A model generated the notes under the pieces. It saw nothing but the letters and a program-made list of their open reading frames with translations. It searched no databases and was not told the DNA's origin. Positions 54,948 through 64,000 of a stretch of 64,000 nucleotides of DNA are shown piece by piece (position 1 is the first letter of the stretch; the number at the start of each line of letters is the position of its first letter). The translations under genes and the position numbers were made by a program. The DNA comes from Chytriomyces cf. hyalinus JEL632 (lineage: Eukaryota > Chytridiomycota > Chytridiomycetes > Chytridiales > Chytriomycetaceae), in contig JAIWWG010000056.1 of the NCBI GenBank assembly GCA_025435555.1, positions 62,001 through 126,000 of the forward strand, written 5' to 3'.

Positions 54948-55498
54948 ATTGCTTTTAAAGACTTCCGTGTTTATTTAAGTACACAGACATGTCATTATAT
55001 TTTTTGACGCAAGGTGCCCAAGCCAACCAAGCATCGTTGTGGGATGCGAATTTACTGTCTGTTTGAATTGCCAGCACACCCGCAGACCGAACATTCGCGA
55101 TCGTAACTACTTGCATGCAAGGCAACCACTCCGACGACGTGTCGATGATTCAATGAAAGGTCCCATTTGTTGCGCAGCACTACCAACACAGAATAAGTTG
55201 GGATGGTTTCCCCACACGAAATTCAACTCTTGCACGTCCAGTTGATCGTGTTTTTAAGGGCGATGAAGACTGGTGTCCCGCACAGATCCACAGCCCTTCC
55301 GAGCCCACAGCCCTGATCAGTGGCGGAACGCGATCACGGCCTCTCCCGCAAGCAACGCTCGCAGCTGCACAGCATGTGCCATATCGATATCCTTCCCCCC
55401 CTTAAAATGAAAAATCGCCGCACCAATGAAACTGCGCACTCCAATAAATAATTTTCACATAAAAACCCCTCATTCTCCAATCCTCATCTCCACATAAC
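54948..55498. promoter_or_regulatory. divergent intergenic region, kinase and DPBB protein genes
   Basis: 550 nt between divergent start codons. AT-rich CCAATAAATAATTTTCAC at about 55440-55458 lies about 45 nt before the DPBB gene. On the kinase side there is a T-rich TTTAAAGAC stretch at 54953-54962. No gene is seen. Confidence 0.4.
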
Positions 55499-56673
55499 AT
55501 GTTGTTGCAAGCTCTTACAACCGTTGCTCTTGTCGCCAGCTCTTCCCTGGCCGCCAAGTTTACCTGGTACGGCGAGGCCGGCTCCCCCGGCTACGGTTCC
55601 GCCAGCGGTGCATGTGGACGCAACTTTGTAAGCCTTGAAGCACTTTTTTACGTCATCGCTTCGGCTGACGCGAATGCTCAATTAGGCCGCAGATGACTTC
55701 ATGTACTACGCTGCATTCACTGTCAATGGACTTCCCGACAAGAGCTCCGTTGTCAACTCTGGCTACTGCGGACGCTGCCTGCAAGTCAGCGCTGAAGGAT
55801 CAGCGGTCGTGATGATCACGGATGTAATGATGCGCGAGGATGCGTGAGTGCCGATATGAAGTGAATTGTGTGTTGTGGACAGCCCTTTAATCGAGTTTTG
55901 ATGACAGTGACGTTGACGATGTTGACCTGTCTCCAACCGCATTCAGCGCGGTTGCCGGTGGAGGTCTTGGCCAGGGTATCGCCTTTGGCTCTTGGAGCTG
56001 GGCAGACTGCGGCTCAATCGGCGGCGGTGGCGGCGGTGGCAAGCCAGTTGACCCTGCTCCAGTTGACCCTGCTCCAGTTGACCCTGCTCCAGTTGACCCT
56101 GCTCCTTCTCCTTCCCCAGACTGGGTCGAGCCAACTACTACGGCCTGGGTTGAACCAACTACTGAAGCCAAGGTGGAACCTGTCCCTGAGTCCAAGGTGG
56201 AGCCGTCCACCACCGAATCACCAGCAGAGCCAAGTCCAAAGCCAGGTAAATAAAATTCTCCGACATTAATCCCGTTCATCTCGGAAGGCTCTGCTTAACC
56301 AGAGAATGCGGTCGCACTTCTTCTGCTGTGAGCCTATGAAGGGACATGTTTGCTGAGCAACCAACCTACCTTCCTTTGCTGAACAGTTGAACAAGAAATC
56401 GGAACGACCACCACCATTGAAACTTCATCGGTACCTGAACTAACTACTGTTCAAGTTTCAGTCACTTCTTCCCGTTCCGCGTCTGCTGCCACTTCAACTG
56501 CCTCTGCCTCGTCGGTGAAAGCTACTACCAGTGCGCCGGTGCCAGTCCCCAACGCACTGCCCGCAATCCAAGCAGTGTCAACAGTGTCAACGGCAACGAC
56601 AGCATCTGGAGCAATCTCTGCGTTTGCCATGTCCGGAACGGCTGTTATTGCTGCCATCGTCGCCATGCTCTAA
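55499..56673 (+). CDS. expansin-like double-psi beta-barrel secreted GPI protein
   Basis: ATG 55499 starts a signal peptide (LLQALTTVALVASSSLAA). The mature domain is a single double-psi beta-barrel of the RlpA/expansin/barwin group: KFTWYGEAGSPGYGSASGAC, GRNF, MYYAAFTVNG, VVNSGYCGRCLQVSAEGSAV, ITDVMMREDA, and after an intron VDLSPTAFSAVAGGGLGQGI and FGSWSWADCG. A glycine run and a linker with four exact VDPAP repeats follow, then a Ser/Thr-rich stalk and a hydrophobic GPI-type C-terminus (SGTAVIAAIVAML). There is no second (carbohydrate-binding) expansin domain. It probably loosens or binds wall polysaccharide; no activity can be proven. Introns fall at about 55629-55686, 55845-55908 and 56246-56384. 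Confidence 0.8.
56047..56105 (+). repeat. 15-nt tandem repeat, four copies, coding VDPAP
   Basis: GTTGACCCTGCTCCA is repeated four times with no mismatch except the last base. Exact nucleotide identity between copies, not only amino-acid identity, points to recent slippage expansion. It lengthens the Pro-rich stalk of the DPBB protein. Confidence 0.9.
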
Positions 56674-57408
56674 ATGGCTGAGTCACAATTACCCACACTG
56701 TTCCAAAAAAGTCCATTCCTTTCTCGTTGAGCTCATTATGCGATCATCATTCCCGTTTTGATGCATTGTGCACCTCATTTTGTGCTGTTTTTGCAGATCT
56801 CATCATATAGAACGCCTATCATTTCACCCATCTACCATCTTATCAACCGTCAACAGCAAAGTATAATAAATATTGTGCAGTTCTTGAAGTCTTGAGTTGC
56901 TGAATGCAGTTGTGTTTGCACACAGTTTGGCCCCACATGCATGTCGCTCATCATTTGTCCTGCGATCAGGGTTCATGTGTGACGTGCGGCACGAAAAATG
57001 AGACAGTTTCTAAAATCCCTGAACCAACCAGAAACCACTGACTTGTGCTACTGCCTCGTGCTTTATCGAAGATGCATTCCCATGGAGGTCGCCCGCTTAA
57101 GGGCCAAGGGCCCATTCGCAAAGCGTGATGTTGTCCAAACGATGAATTTTTTGCCGCGCAACACATGTCTTTTGGTTGTCGTTTGCAGTAACAACATCAG
57201 CGTGGATAAACGGGTGCGTAGAAAAATGCCATGTTTCGAACTTGTTACGCCGCAGGAAGTTGCGTGCAAGACCGCTGACTTTTTATTGGGTCGCACTTGT
57301 TTCCAATAATTTTCTGCGTGCGGCGGGTTAGTCGCGCATCTCCAAACAATTTTAGTAATTAACGCCACGCCTTTCAAACTTGAATTGGGCTCAAATTAAG
57401 ACCAGATA
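56674..57408. other. intergenic region, uncertain small frames
   Basis: Two overlapping 103-104 codon frames exist on opposite strands (56998-57309 plus, 57063-57377 minus), with no domain, signal peptide or homology I recognise. I treat both as chance. No repeat or TATA box is clear. Confidence 0.4.
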
Positions 57409-58470
57409 ATGCGTACATCGGCAGCCTTCTTTCTCGCCTTGGCCGGTCTCTTCACCGCGCATGCCGAAGTCATGACTTTCGAGTTGTCAAAGGTCACTCA
57501 GGGAGGGATCCCCCTCCTGGACGGCGCCGACCTTGCCCCCATGAGAACCGTCGATATCCGTGACGGATGCTTGGAGAAATTCAGATCCGATCCCACCGTC
57601 TCGTCTCCAATTGTTGAATTCGAAGACCATCCCAAGGATGATGTTATCATGTGCGGAAGCAAAGACTTTGTCTCCCGCTTCTTGCGAAACTTTGACCGCC
57701 AACTCGTCATTGTGGAAATGGTGGAACCCAACATGCCAAAGCCAAGAAATCAATTCTTTTTCACTGTTAGCTCCGCGGAACCGGGTCCTTTCAATGACCC
57801 ATGGCAGTTTGAGTACACTGCACTGCCAACCTCTTCGGCCGCCCCAGTACCCACTTCCACTGCCCCATCCCCCACTACAGATGTTGACCCTAAGACGCAA
57901 TCTGACATTCTAATCAGTGTTGTTGTTGAACCGGTGCCTTCTACCACCACTACCAGTGCCCCAGCTCCCACTTTTACACTCGCGGTAGTCATTGAAGGTC
58001 CTGCCAAACCATTGGCGGCGTACTCAAAAAATCTTGCCAACAGTTGCATCAGCAAATTGTACCTTGACAGCACTGGACTACCTCTATTTGACAACGACCC
58101 GCTTTTTTGTGGTCCTGAACCCGATGTCGTTTCTCAGTTCTCGCAGCTGTTTAACATTGACAACATTGGTACAAAGCTCAACTACGGTTTCTTTCCCAAC
58201 GGTACCTACGCAGTTCAAGTGCAAACGATCAATTCACCTCTAAGAAGAGACTCGCTCAGCACTGATCGAAATGTGTGGTCCTGGCTGTACCAAGGTGTGA
58301 ACCCAGTTCCAGTCAATCCAGCTCCAATCGGCGATGATACTCCCAAGCCTCCTGCCAATGTGGTGCAACCAGGCCCGGGAGCACCAATCAACTTGTACAA
58401 GTCGCAGTCAGTTTCTAACGCTGTTTCTGGTCTTTCTGCCATTTTCGCAGTCCTCTTCGCCTTTGCCTAA
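57409..58470 (+). CDS. orphan secreted GPI-type protein with two related domains
   Basis: A single exon of 353 codons. ATG 57409 opens a signal peptide (RTSAAFFLALAGLFTAHA). Two related segments follow. Domain A, about residues 45-125, has GCLEKFRSD then DVIMCGSKDFVSRFLRNF. Domain B, about residues 195-280, has SCISKLYLDS then DPLFCGPEPDVVSQFSQLF. Each therefore holds a Cys, then about 25-35 residues later CG-x3-D-(F/V)-V-S-x-F, so each domain probably has its own disulfide. A Thr/Pro-rich linker separates them, a second Pro-rich stretch follows, and the C-terminus (VSGLSAIFAVLFAFA) looks like a GPI signal. No known family. It lies between two surface or metabolic genes and shows no shared regulation I can see. 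Confidence 0.72.
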   Translation: MRTSAAFFLALAGLFTAHAEVMTFELSKVTQGGIPLLDGADLAPMRTVDIRDGCLEKFRSDPTVSSPIVEFEDHPKDDVIMCGSKDFVSRFLRNFDRQLVIVEMVEPNMPKPRNQFFFTVSSAEPGPFNDPWQFEYTALPTSSAAPVPTSTAPSPTTDVDPKTQSDILISVVVEPVPSTTTTSAPAPTFTLAVVIEGPAKPLAAYSKNLANSCISKLYLDSTGLPLFDNDPLFCGPEPDVVSQFSQLFNIDNIGTKLNYGFFPNGTYAVQVQTINSPLRRDSLSTDRNVWSWLYQGVNPVPVNPAPIGDDTPKPPANVVQPGPGAPINLYKSQSVSNAVSGLSAIFAVLFAFA

Positions 58471-58690
58471 AAAGCTATGTCCTTCCCTGTCATGTTTTCT
58501 TGTTTTTCACGATATATGCCGTGTTGAGAGATAAAGTGTGACCCATCAAGTTAGTAAATTACGCTTCTATGTGTTATGAAAGAGATTCGATCTTTGAAAA
58601 TCGAATAAACAAGCGCGCGCCTCTATTTCCACTGGCTTGCATCCATCACATTTACCAGAAGGACAAAATGACAAGCCTCTTTATTTGTGA

Positions 58691-59245
58691 TCACCAATGC
58701 GAAGTGCCTGGGTCCCCTTTAAATGGTCCAATGACCTCGTCTGTCACCCATCCACCATAAAACTCGGACGGCTGTGGGCGCACGCGCTCATCGTTAACAT
58801 AGCATTCGACCCTTGAAGGGTAGAAGCAAATGTGGCCCTGTAAGGCTGCAAACTCTGAGCGAGGCTTTTCGTAAGACCAGGCCACGGGTTGAGCGCTGGC
58901 ATTTGAAATGGCCCAGTATGTGGCAGCACCTTTCCATTCGCAGAAGCTGGATTGACCCTTCAACTCCACAAGTCTTTTCATGTCAATGTCCTGCTTTGGA
59001 ATGTACCATGTCGGTGGCGCAGCGGTCTCAAGCACACGTAAGGCGCGTACAGAGTTTGCGATGGGAGCAGTGTTCCCTTTTGCCCGCACTTGCACGGTTC
59101 TGGTGTCGCTCAGCAGTGCAGGTGGGCGTGGGTAGTCCCACACGGACTCTTGGCCGGGTTGCGTGGGCAGGGCAAATGCGGGTCGCTGGGCGCCTCGGTG
59201 TTTCCACTGGTTCTGTGCTGCTCGGATGGCTGCTTCGCTGTTCAT
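58691..59245 (-). CDS. DUF427 domain protein
   Basis: A single exon of 184 codons from ATG 59245 to the stop at 58691. The C-terminal 100 residues are a typical DUF427 domain: SSFCEWKGAATYWAISNA, ICFYPSRVECYVNDERVRPQ, PSEFYGGWVTDEVIGPFKGD and a final PGTSHW. The N-terminal 80 residues (with RPPALLSDTRTVQVRAKGNT) form the shorter first half seen in many DUF427 proteins. Biochemical function is unknown. DUF427 is widespread in actinobacteria and also present in fungi. The gene has no intron in an intron-rich neighbourhood, which would fit old bacterial origin, but fungal intronless DUF427 genes also descend vertically. Confidence 0.85.
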   Translation of the reverse strand: MNSEAAIRAAQNQWKHRGAQRPAFALPTQPGQESVWDYPRPPALLSDTRTVQVRAKGNTAPIANSVRALRVLETAAPPTWYIPKQDIDMKRLVELKGQSSFCEWKGAATYWAISNASAQPVAWSYEKPRSEFAALQGHICFYPSRVECYVNDERVRPQPSEFYGGWVTDEVIGPFKGDPGTSHW

Positions 59246-59788
59246 TGCTCGCTTTTCTGGGTTGCTTTGTTGCGATTGGGCGTTGGTTTATATCGCAAAT
59301 GTGGCTTGATTTCAAATCCCGTTTGATCGTTTGATCATTTGATTTGCCCCACACGAAAGCCACGCAGGGCAACGAACACCTCATACTGGGTGATCAAGAC
59401 CTTAGACTGGCATTCAAATTGTCGCTTCAACATGAGAAAACCTGTCGGTGGTACCAATCCATCAGACTTCCTCAAAAAGACCTGTTACCTGCGGCCCAGG
59501 TCTGACATCCCTCGGCAAAACCAACCAACATAGCCAACTTATGTCCTTCAGTGCTACTGAAAATGCCTTAAAACTGAGAGCCCAAGGTTGCTGCGATGAC
59601 CAGAGATTCAGGTATGCCTCACTTTAAGCAGATTTTGACGCGACTCTTTCATGACATCATATCAGTGGCAGCTGCAATTCAGAAACCCACCTGATTCTAT
59701 AGTAAATAAAATCCGCTCAAGTTTTTATGCAAAGCAATATCATTTCATTTCAGCGATCAACCTCTTGTTCATCCGCAACAAAGGGAAA
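59246..59788. promoter_or_regulatory. divergent intergenic region, DUF427 and receptor genes
   Basis: 540 nt between divergent genes. I see no TATA box. An in-frame ATG at 59651 upstream of the receptor start would add 46 residues before the signal peptide and is less likely to be used. Nothing else recognised. Confidence 0.4.
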
Positions 59789-62700
59789 ATGACAGTGATG
59801 AGGATGCTTGCATTACTCCTTCCTCCGCTCATCGTTTCCGCAAACTTGATTACAATCGCGTTCGTTGGACCGTATCGCGCATTGCCAAACCTCACGTTTG
59901 ATGGACCGGAAGTGGTGGATGGTTTCTATCAGCTGAGCGGAAACGAATGGACCGATCCAACGCTGACAACTTTTTATTCGAATGACCGCGCGGCAGAGGT
60001 GAAACTTAAGAACGATTTCTCCACGCGCTGAGAAGTACCTTCTTTTGAAACGGAAACGGGTTGCAATTTCAGGCAGCAGCAAACTTTATAAACATGCAAA
60101 TTGATCAAGACGGACCATTGAAAAACACGACAGTTGTTGTCCGCCGATTCGATGACTCTGGACGTGGTGATCGGGGATACTTTGAAAATGGAGGGTACGC
60201 GTTGTCGGAAAGTGCATTGACGATTGCTGAAAATTACCCAGGTATTCCATTTCTTAGGCTTCACTTGGATTGAATCAAAAACTGACAACATTCTGCAGAT
60301 GTTATGGCCGTATTCGGAGGCGTTTCTAGTGATATCACGCAGTATACTGCCGAACTGTTCTCGTACTATCAGATCCCATACTGTGGACCGATGCAAGGGA
60401 GCCCCTCGCTGTCAGACAAAAACAACTATCCGTACTTTATAAGGCCCGCTCAAGGTGTCTTGCAGTTGCTCACTTTCAAATTTTTTCAAGTTCTGATTCC
60501 CGTGTTTCCAGGTCTTGGCGCCGAGAAGCATTTCCATCAGCTGTTAAAGTTTTGGAATGTTTCGCGAGTGGCAGTTATAACGGATCCTTCAGATTATCTC
60601 GCATACACATGTATAGTAAAAGCGCTCAAATGGGGCTTCATTTTTATTTTGTATTCTAAGCTGACGATCCGCTGCTTCTTCCTGTCCCATTTCTAGTTTC
60701 AACAACTGTGTCAGCATACCTTCAATCCATGGGCGTGAACATTCTTTCGAATCTTAATATCAAGATTGGAGATCGACTGATTGGGTCTGCACAACTCTTT
60801 CGTTACATTGTCTCATCTCTCGAACGAGTTGACGCAAGGTGAGACCCACAAATTCAGCAATGCACACACTAAATCGCTAACAATACGCTCCAAATCTTTC
60901 TCAGGTACATTATAGTGTGCGGGTCTCCTGATTTCATCACGTTTGTGTATGGAAGGCTTCAGATGTAAGGGTAACTTTCCTTGTGCGTGTTCTATCACTT
61001 CAATCAACGAAAAAACACAACGCAAAACAAAAAAAACAAAAAAAGGTTGCAATCATTTGTCGGTCCCGATTACGTCTGGCTCAGTTACAACGCGCCTTCA
61101 AAAACGGGTCCCTCCATAGACTACCAAAATTTCATTCAACTGGTAGCATCCAACCCAATGTCCAACTACTCATCGGCGCTGTTGGATTCAATCGAAAATC
61201 AAGTAGGAACAACCAGCTGGAGCGGGACAACAATCATTGTGAACACCCCCCGCATACCTGAGACCATTGTGCTTGGACATACAAGCGAACAGAACGGCAC
61301 TGGCGGCGATGACACTGTGGTGCTAAAAATTACGAATTTGAACAATTCAATACCGATTGGAGATCAAAGCTTGGAAGAAGTGTTGTTGGTTCTGAATGAG
61401 ACTAGTTTCCCAACGCAACCGCAAATGAGGTTTTCTTAAACGCGCCATTTTAGCCTTTTTTTTTTTTTTTACAGCAATATAGCAACTTCATCGTTTATAA
61501 CCCAATCTGATTAGGCGAGAATCGGCGGCAGAACAGCCAGTATTTCGGCTTTCGAATCACGGAGCAGCTTACGACTGCATCATGCTCCTGGCTCATGGGT
61601 TGACGCAGTTGTCTAAAAGTGCTGCTGCAAGTAATGCAGCCAGTCGCGATGTATCCCGTCTAGCCAACCATACAGTCTTTTCAGATTCAGGTTTTTTTTT
61701 TTTGAGGACCCACGTTCATGCCAAAAAAAAACACACAAACGCCATTTTTTTTTTGCACTGACAGGATACCGCGGAGTAAACGGTGATCCATTGAAACTCA
61801 CAGCGACCGGCGACTTGTTTGCGTGAGTGTTGATTTTGTTTTGTCGATTTATGTTCGGAGGTCAAATAATCGCCGTACTTTTTTCAGAGGCTACGTTGCG
61901 CGGTCGTGGTTGAGTTTGACGGATCAAAACTTTTCATCCATCAGTGAGTCACTCAATTGTTTGTGAAGAAGGATTGGGAGCCAAAGAGATTGATGCGCTG
62001 CGAGTTTCAGACGTCGGAAGCACAGACCCGGACGCTACTTTGTTTACGATGATACCAGACTCTGCATTTCGCTTTGCTGGAGGTGACTTTTTTTTTTAAG
62101 TAAGTCTAAGAGTAGCTTCTTGATACTGAACTACAAAAAGCAAGGCCGAATAGAGGCTCCCGATGATGGCCGTGTAGTCCTCTCTGAACTGAAACTCAAT
62201 ATCAGCGATGCGTTCTGGTACTCCCTCATCATTGTATCAAGCCTCGGATGTGCGATGTCGCTGTTCATGATCCAGTTCCTGTTCACGTACCGGCGCAGCA
62301 AGTCCGTCAAGCAGTCAAGCCCTCTTTTCACAGCGATCGCATGCGTAGGGAGTCTACCCATATACTTGAATTTGATCACATACACCGTGAGGCTGACTCC
62401 GTCACTCTGCGCACTTCAAATATGTTTGCCGTTAAGCGGATATGTTTGCATCATGGCGCCGCTGTTTGTCAAAAATGCTCGCGCATATTTTGTAGTCAAC
62501 AGCCAACATCGATTGCGTGGCGTATGGATTCAAGACGGTTTCTTACTAGCGTTATGTGGTGGAATGGTTGCACTTGAGGCCGGTCTATTGGTTTGGTGGT
62601 GGTATGGGCACAAACCGACACTAGAGCGGTACTTTCTCGACAAGACCAGCACCATGCTCATTTGCAAATCAAACTCTTCTCCCGCCGTCGACGCGATTTT

Positions 62701-63534
62701 ATGGGTATACCATGCAATCATGTTTGTCGCAAGTGTGGTGCTCCTTGCAGCAGCAGGACGTAAACCTACTCACCACATTGATGTCGACACATTGCGGCTC
62801 ACCACGGCATGTTCAATCATGATTGTCGTCGTGTTAATCCCGGTAACCGTGTATAACGCGCCTCCGTTTGCGGCTTCCGGTGTGATTCCGTTAGTGTGCG
62901 CTGCAATGGTGACACTTATTCTCGTTTCGCTTGTTGGAAAGAGCATGATGGCGGTTCACGCCGAAAAACGGTCGATTCTCACGTTTCTGTCGAAAGGGGA
63001 CACTAAAGTCTTGTCCGGTGGGGAAGAAGGGAGCTCGTGGAATCAATCCCCAGCAACAATGGGTGGTGTGACTCCTTCGCAAAGGAGAGGGCATGGCGTT
63101 GTTGCCACTGTGAGTGTTGTTAAATTTGGGCAAGTTGTTCAAGCAGCGCCGTTTGTGAAGCTGGTGAGTTTGTCGATTGCGTTTTATTCGCGACTGAACC
63201 GCAGATACTTCAACAGGGGATGCTACTGTTTTCGATCAAGCATCGATTTATGCAGTCCGAGTGGATGCAAGGAAGCGCGGTGGTGCACTCAGCCGGCGAC
63301 TCCATCATTTTTGTTGTCAGCAACCTTGATCATGACAGCCAACATACTTTCGCACTTAACATGAGCGATAGGGTTTACAGACAATGCCGGGATTCAGAGT
63401 GTCCAACTCAGCTTCTTGTGACCAACTCTGTTGTTTCCATTTGGTTTGATTTCCCGGACGTGGATGCTTGTGCAGGGTTTGAAACTCGTTTAACAGAGGC
63501 TCACGAAGAGGTGCTGAAGCCACGGCAAAAGTAA
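59789..63534 (+). CDS. class C (GABA-B/glutamate-type) G protein-coupled receptor
   Basis: Intron-dense gene of more than ten exons in its 5' half. ATG 59789 gives a signal peptide (VMRMLALLLPPLIVSA). The extracellular Venus-flytrap domain has ITIAFVGPYRALPN, a QAAANFINMQID helix, VMAVFGGVSSDITQYTAEL, IPYCGPMQGSPSLSD, WNVSRVAVITDPSDY and AAYDCIMLLAHGL. The 7-helix core follows in one long exon from about 62150: FWYSLIIVSSLGCAMSLFMI, YLNLITYTVRLTPSLCALQI, CIMAPLFVKNARAYFV, FLLALCGGMVALEAGLLVWW, VYHAIMFVASVVLLAAAG, STMLICKSN (second loop) and VIPLVCAAMVTLILVSLVG. The tail of about 180 residues ends after a last intron and has a compact beta-rich part (VVHSAGDSIIFVVSNL). Several introns contain long poly-T tracts. 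Ligand unknown; the Cys-rich domain of glutamate receptors is not seen, so it is GABA-B-like. Confidence 0.85.
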
Positions 63535-63666
63535 GACGATGCCGTTTGTGATTCTTCAGAATCCGCGAAAGTTGTACGCGCAGAGTGGAAGTGGAGTGGC
63601 TGAGTTGGATTGAACACCACAAAGGGAGAGAGATAAAATATAAAACTATTCAGAATTTGTTTATCA

Positions 63667-64000
63667 ATGATCCGATCAACGCCATCCTCCTCCCGACTGC
63701 TCACCCTGCCAATCGAACTGAAGCGACAGATTCTGTTCGAATTACCCATCGATGACAACTTAAAGTCAATAGCGCTTATCTGCCGCAGCGAGTGGACGCA
63801 ACTTGTTCTTGGCGATATCGACGCAGCAACTGCGCATTTGGGTCAGCTACGGTGAAATTTGTTACTCCCTATCGAGTTTCATACAGGGTCTATCACCACA
63901 CGCGAAAACTAACCCTGCCACTTTTGTAAAAAACACAGTGGCGACAAGTGTCTATGGATCCACGCACAAGAAACGCGAGTATACACTTACCTAAACAATC
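63667..64000 (+). CDS. F-box protein, 5' part cut by the window edge
   Basis: ATG 63667 starts a short Ser-rich tail followed by an F-box: RLLTLPIELKRQILFELPID and DNLKSIALICRSEWTQLV, the L-P-x-E-(L/I)-xx-x-I-L and I-C-R pattern that binds Skp1 in SCF ubiquitin ligases. The frame closes near 63855 in genomic sequence, so an intron probably begins after about 63830-63850 and the rest lies beyond the window. The substrate-binding domain cannot be seen. Confidence 0.55.

Noticed and set aside
56998-57377. two overlapping 103-104 codon frames on opposite strands
   Set aside because: Neither has a signal peptide, domain or splice context. Both being open suggests local composition.
59651-59788. 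upstream ATG of the receptor gene adding 46 residues
   Set aside because: It would bury the signal peptide behind a polar extension. The ATG at 59789 gives a clean secretion signal.

Overview
This is a 64-kb stretch of fungal nuclear DNA, most likely from an early-diverging zoosporic (chytrid-type) fungus. The evidence is many short GT..AG introns of about 50 nt, fungal genes such as an UGO1-like fusion factor, an ATG22-like vacuolar protein, a KRE9/KNH1-like wall protein and a Ran1-like kinase, chitin-directed enzymes, and a class C (GABA-B/glutamate type) seven-helix receptor, a family kept in early-diverging fungi but absent from yeasts. The chytrid placement is inference. I see no tRNA, rRNA, CRISPR array, transposon or virus-derived element.

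Layout. 0-7.5 kb (minus strand): a DUF4246 gene with one in-frame stop, a decayed long-chain acyl-CoA synthetase pseudogene, an ATG22-like transporter and a serine-rich GPI-type surface protein. 7.6-19.1 kb: UFD2 (U-box E4 ligase) and an UGO1-like gene diverge from a 43-bp shared promoter, followed by a beta-adaptin, a small orphan gene and a makorin-type E3 ligase. 19.4-29.1 kb: three tandem oligopeptide transporters (OPT/ISP4 family); the first two are intron-rich, the third is intronless. 29.2-37.8 kb: an auxilin/SWA2-like gene (UBA, TPR, J domain), coatomer gamma (SEC21) on the other strand, and two small mitochondrial membrane protein genes, the first being F1Fo ATP synthase subunit f.

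38-43 kb holds secretory-pathway genes: a GH18 chitinase with a CBM5/12 module, a prenylcysteine-lyase-like flavoprotein and a KRE9/KNH1-like GPI protein. 43-55 kb holds a large helical-repeat orphan, an FG nucleoporin of the NUP42/Amo1 type and a Ran1-like kinase carrying ten NPF motifs. 55-64 kb holds a double-psi beta-barrel (expansin-like) GPI protein, an orphan secreted protein with an internal duplication, an intronless DUF427 gene, the class C receptor and the start of an F-box gene.

The genes do not form one pathway. Membrane traffic (beta-adaptin, coatomer gamma, auxilin, and the NPF-rich kinase by inference) and cell-surface/wall proteins (serine-rich GPI protein, chitinase, KRE9-like, DPBB protein, duplicated-domain protein) are well represented. 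Compact divergent promoters and a recurring AATATTTA element just upstream of start codons are the main regulatory pattern. I did not find a convincing undescribed multi-gene system. The best leads are the NPF-rich kinase, the receptor's cytoplasmic tail, the duplicated-domain secreted protein, the intronless OPT copy and the DUF4246 in-frame stop.
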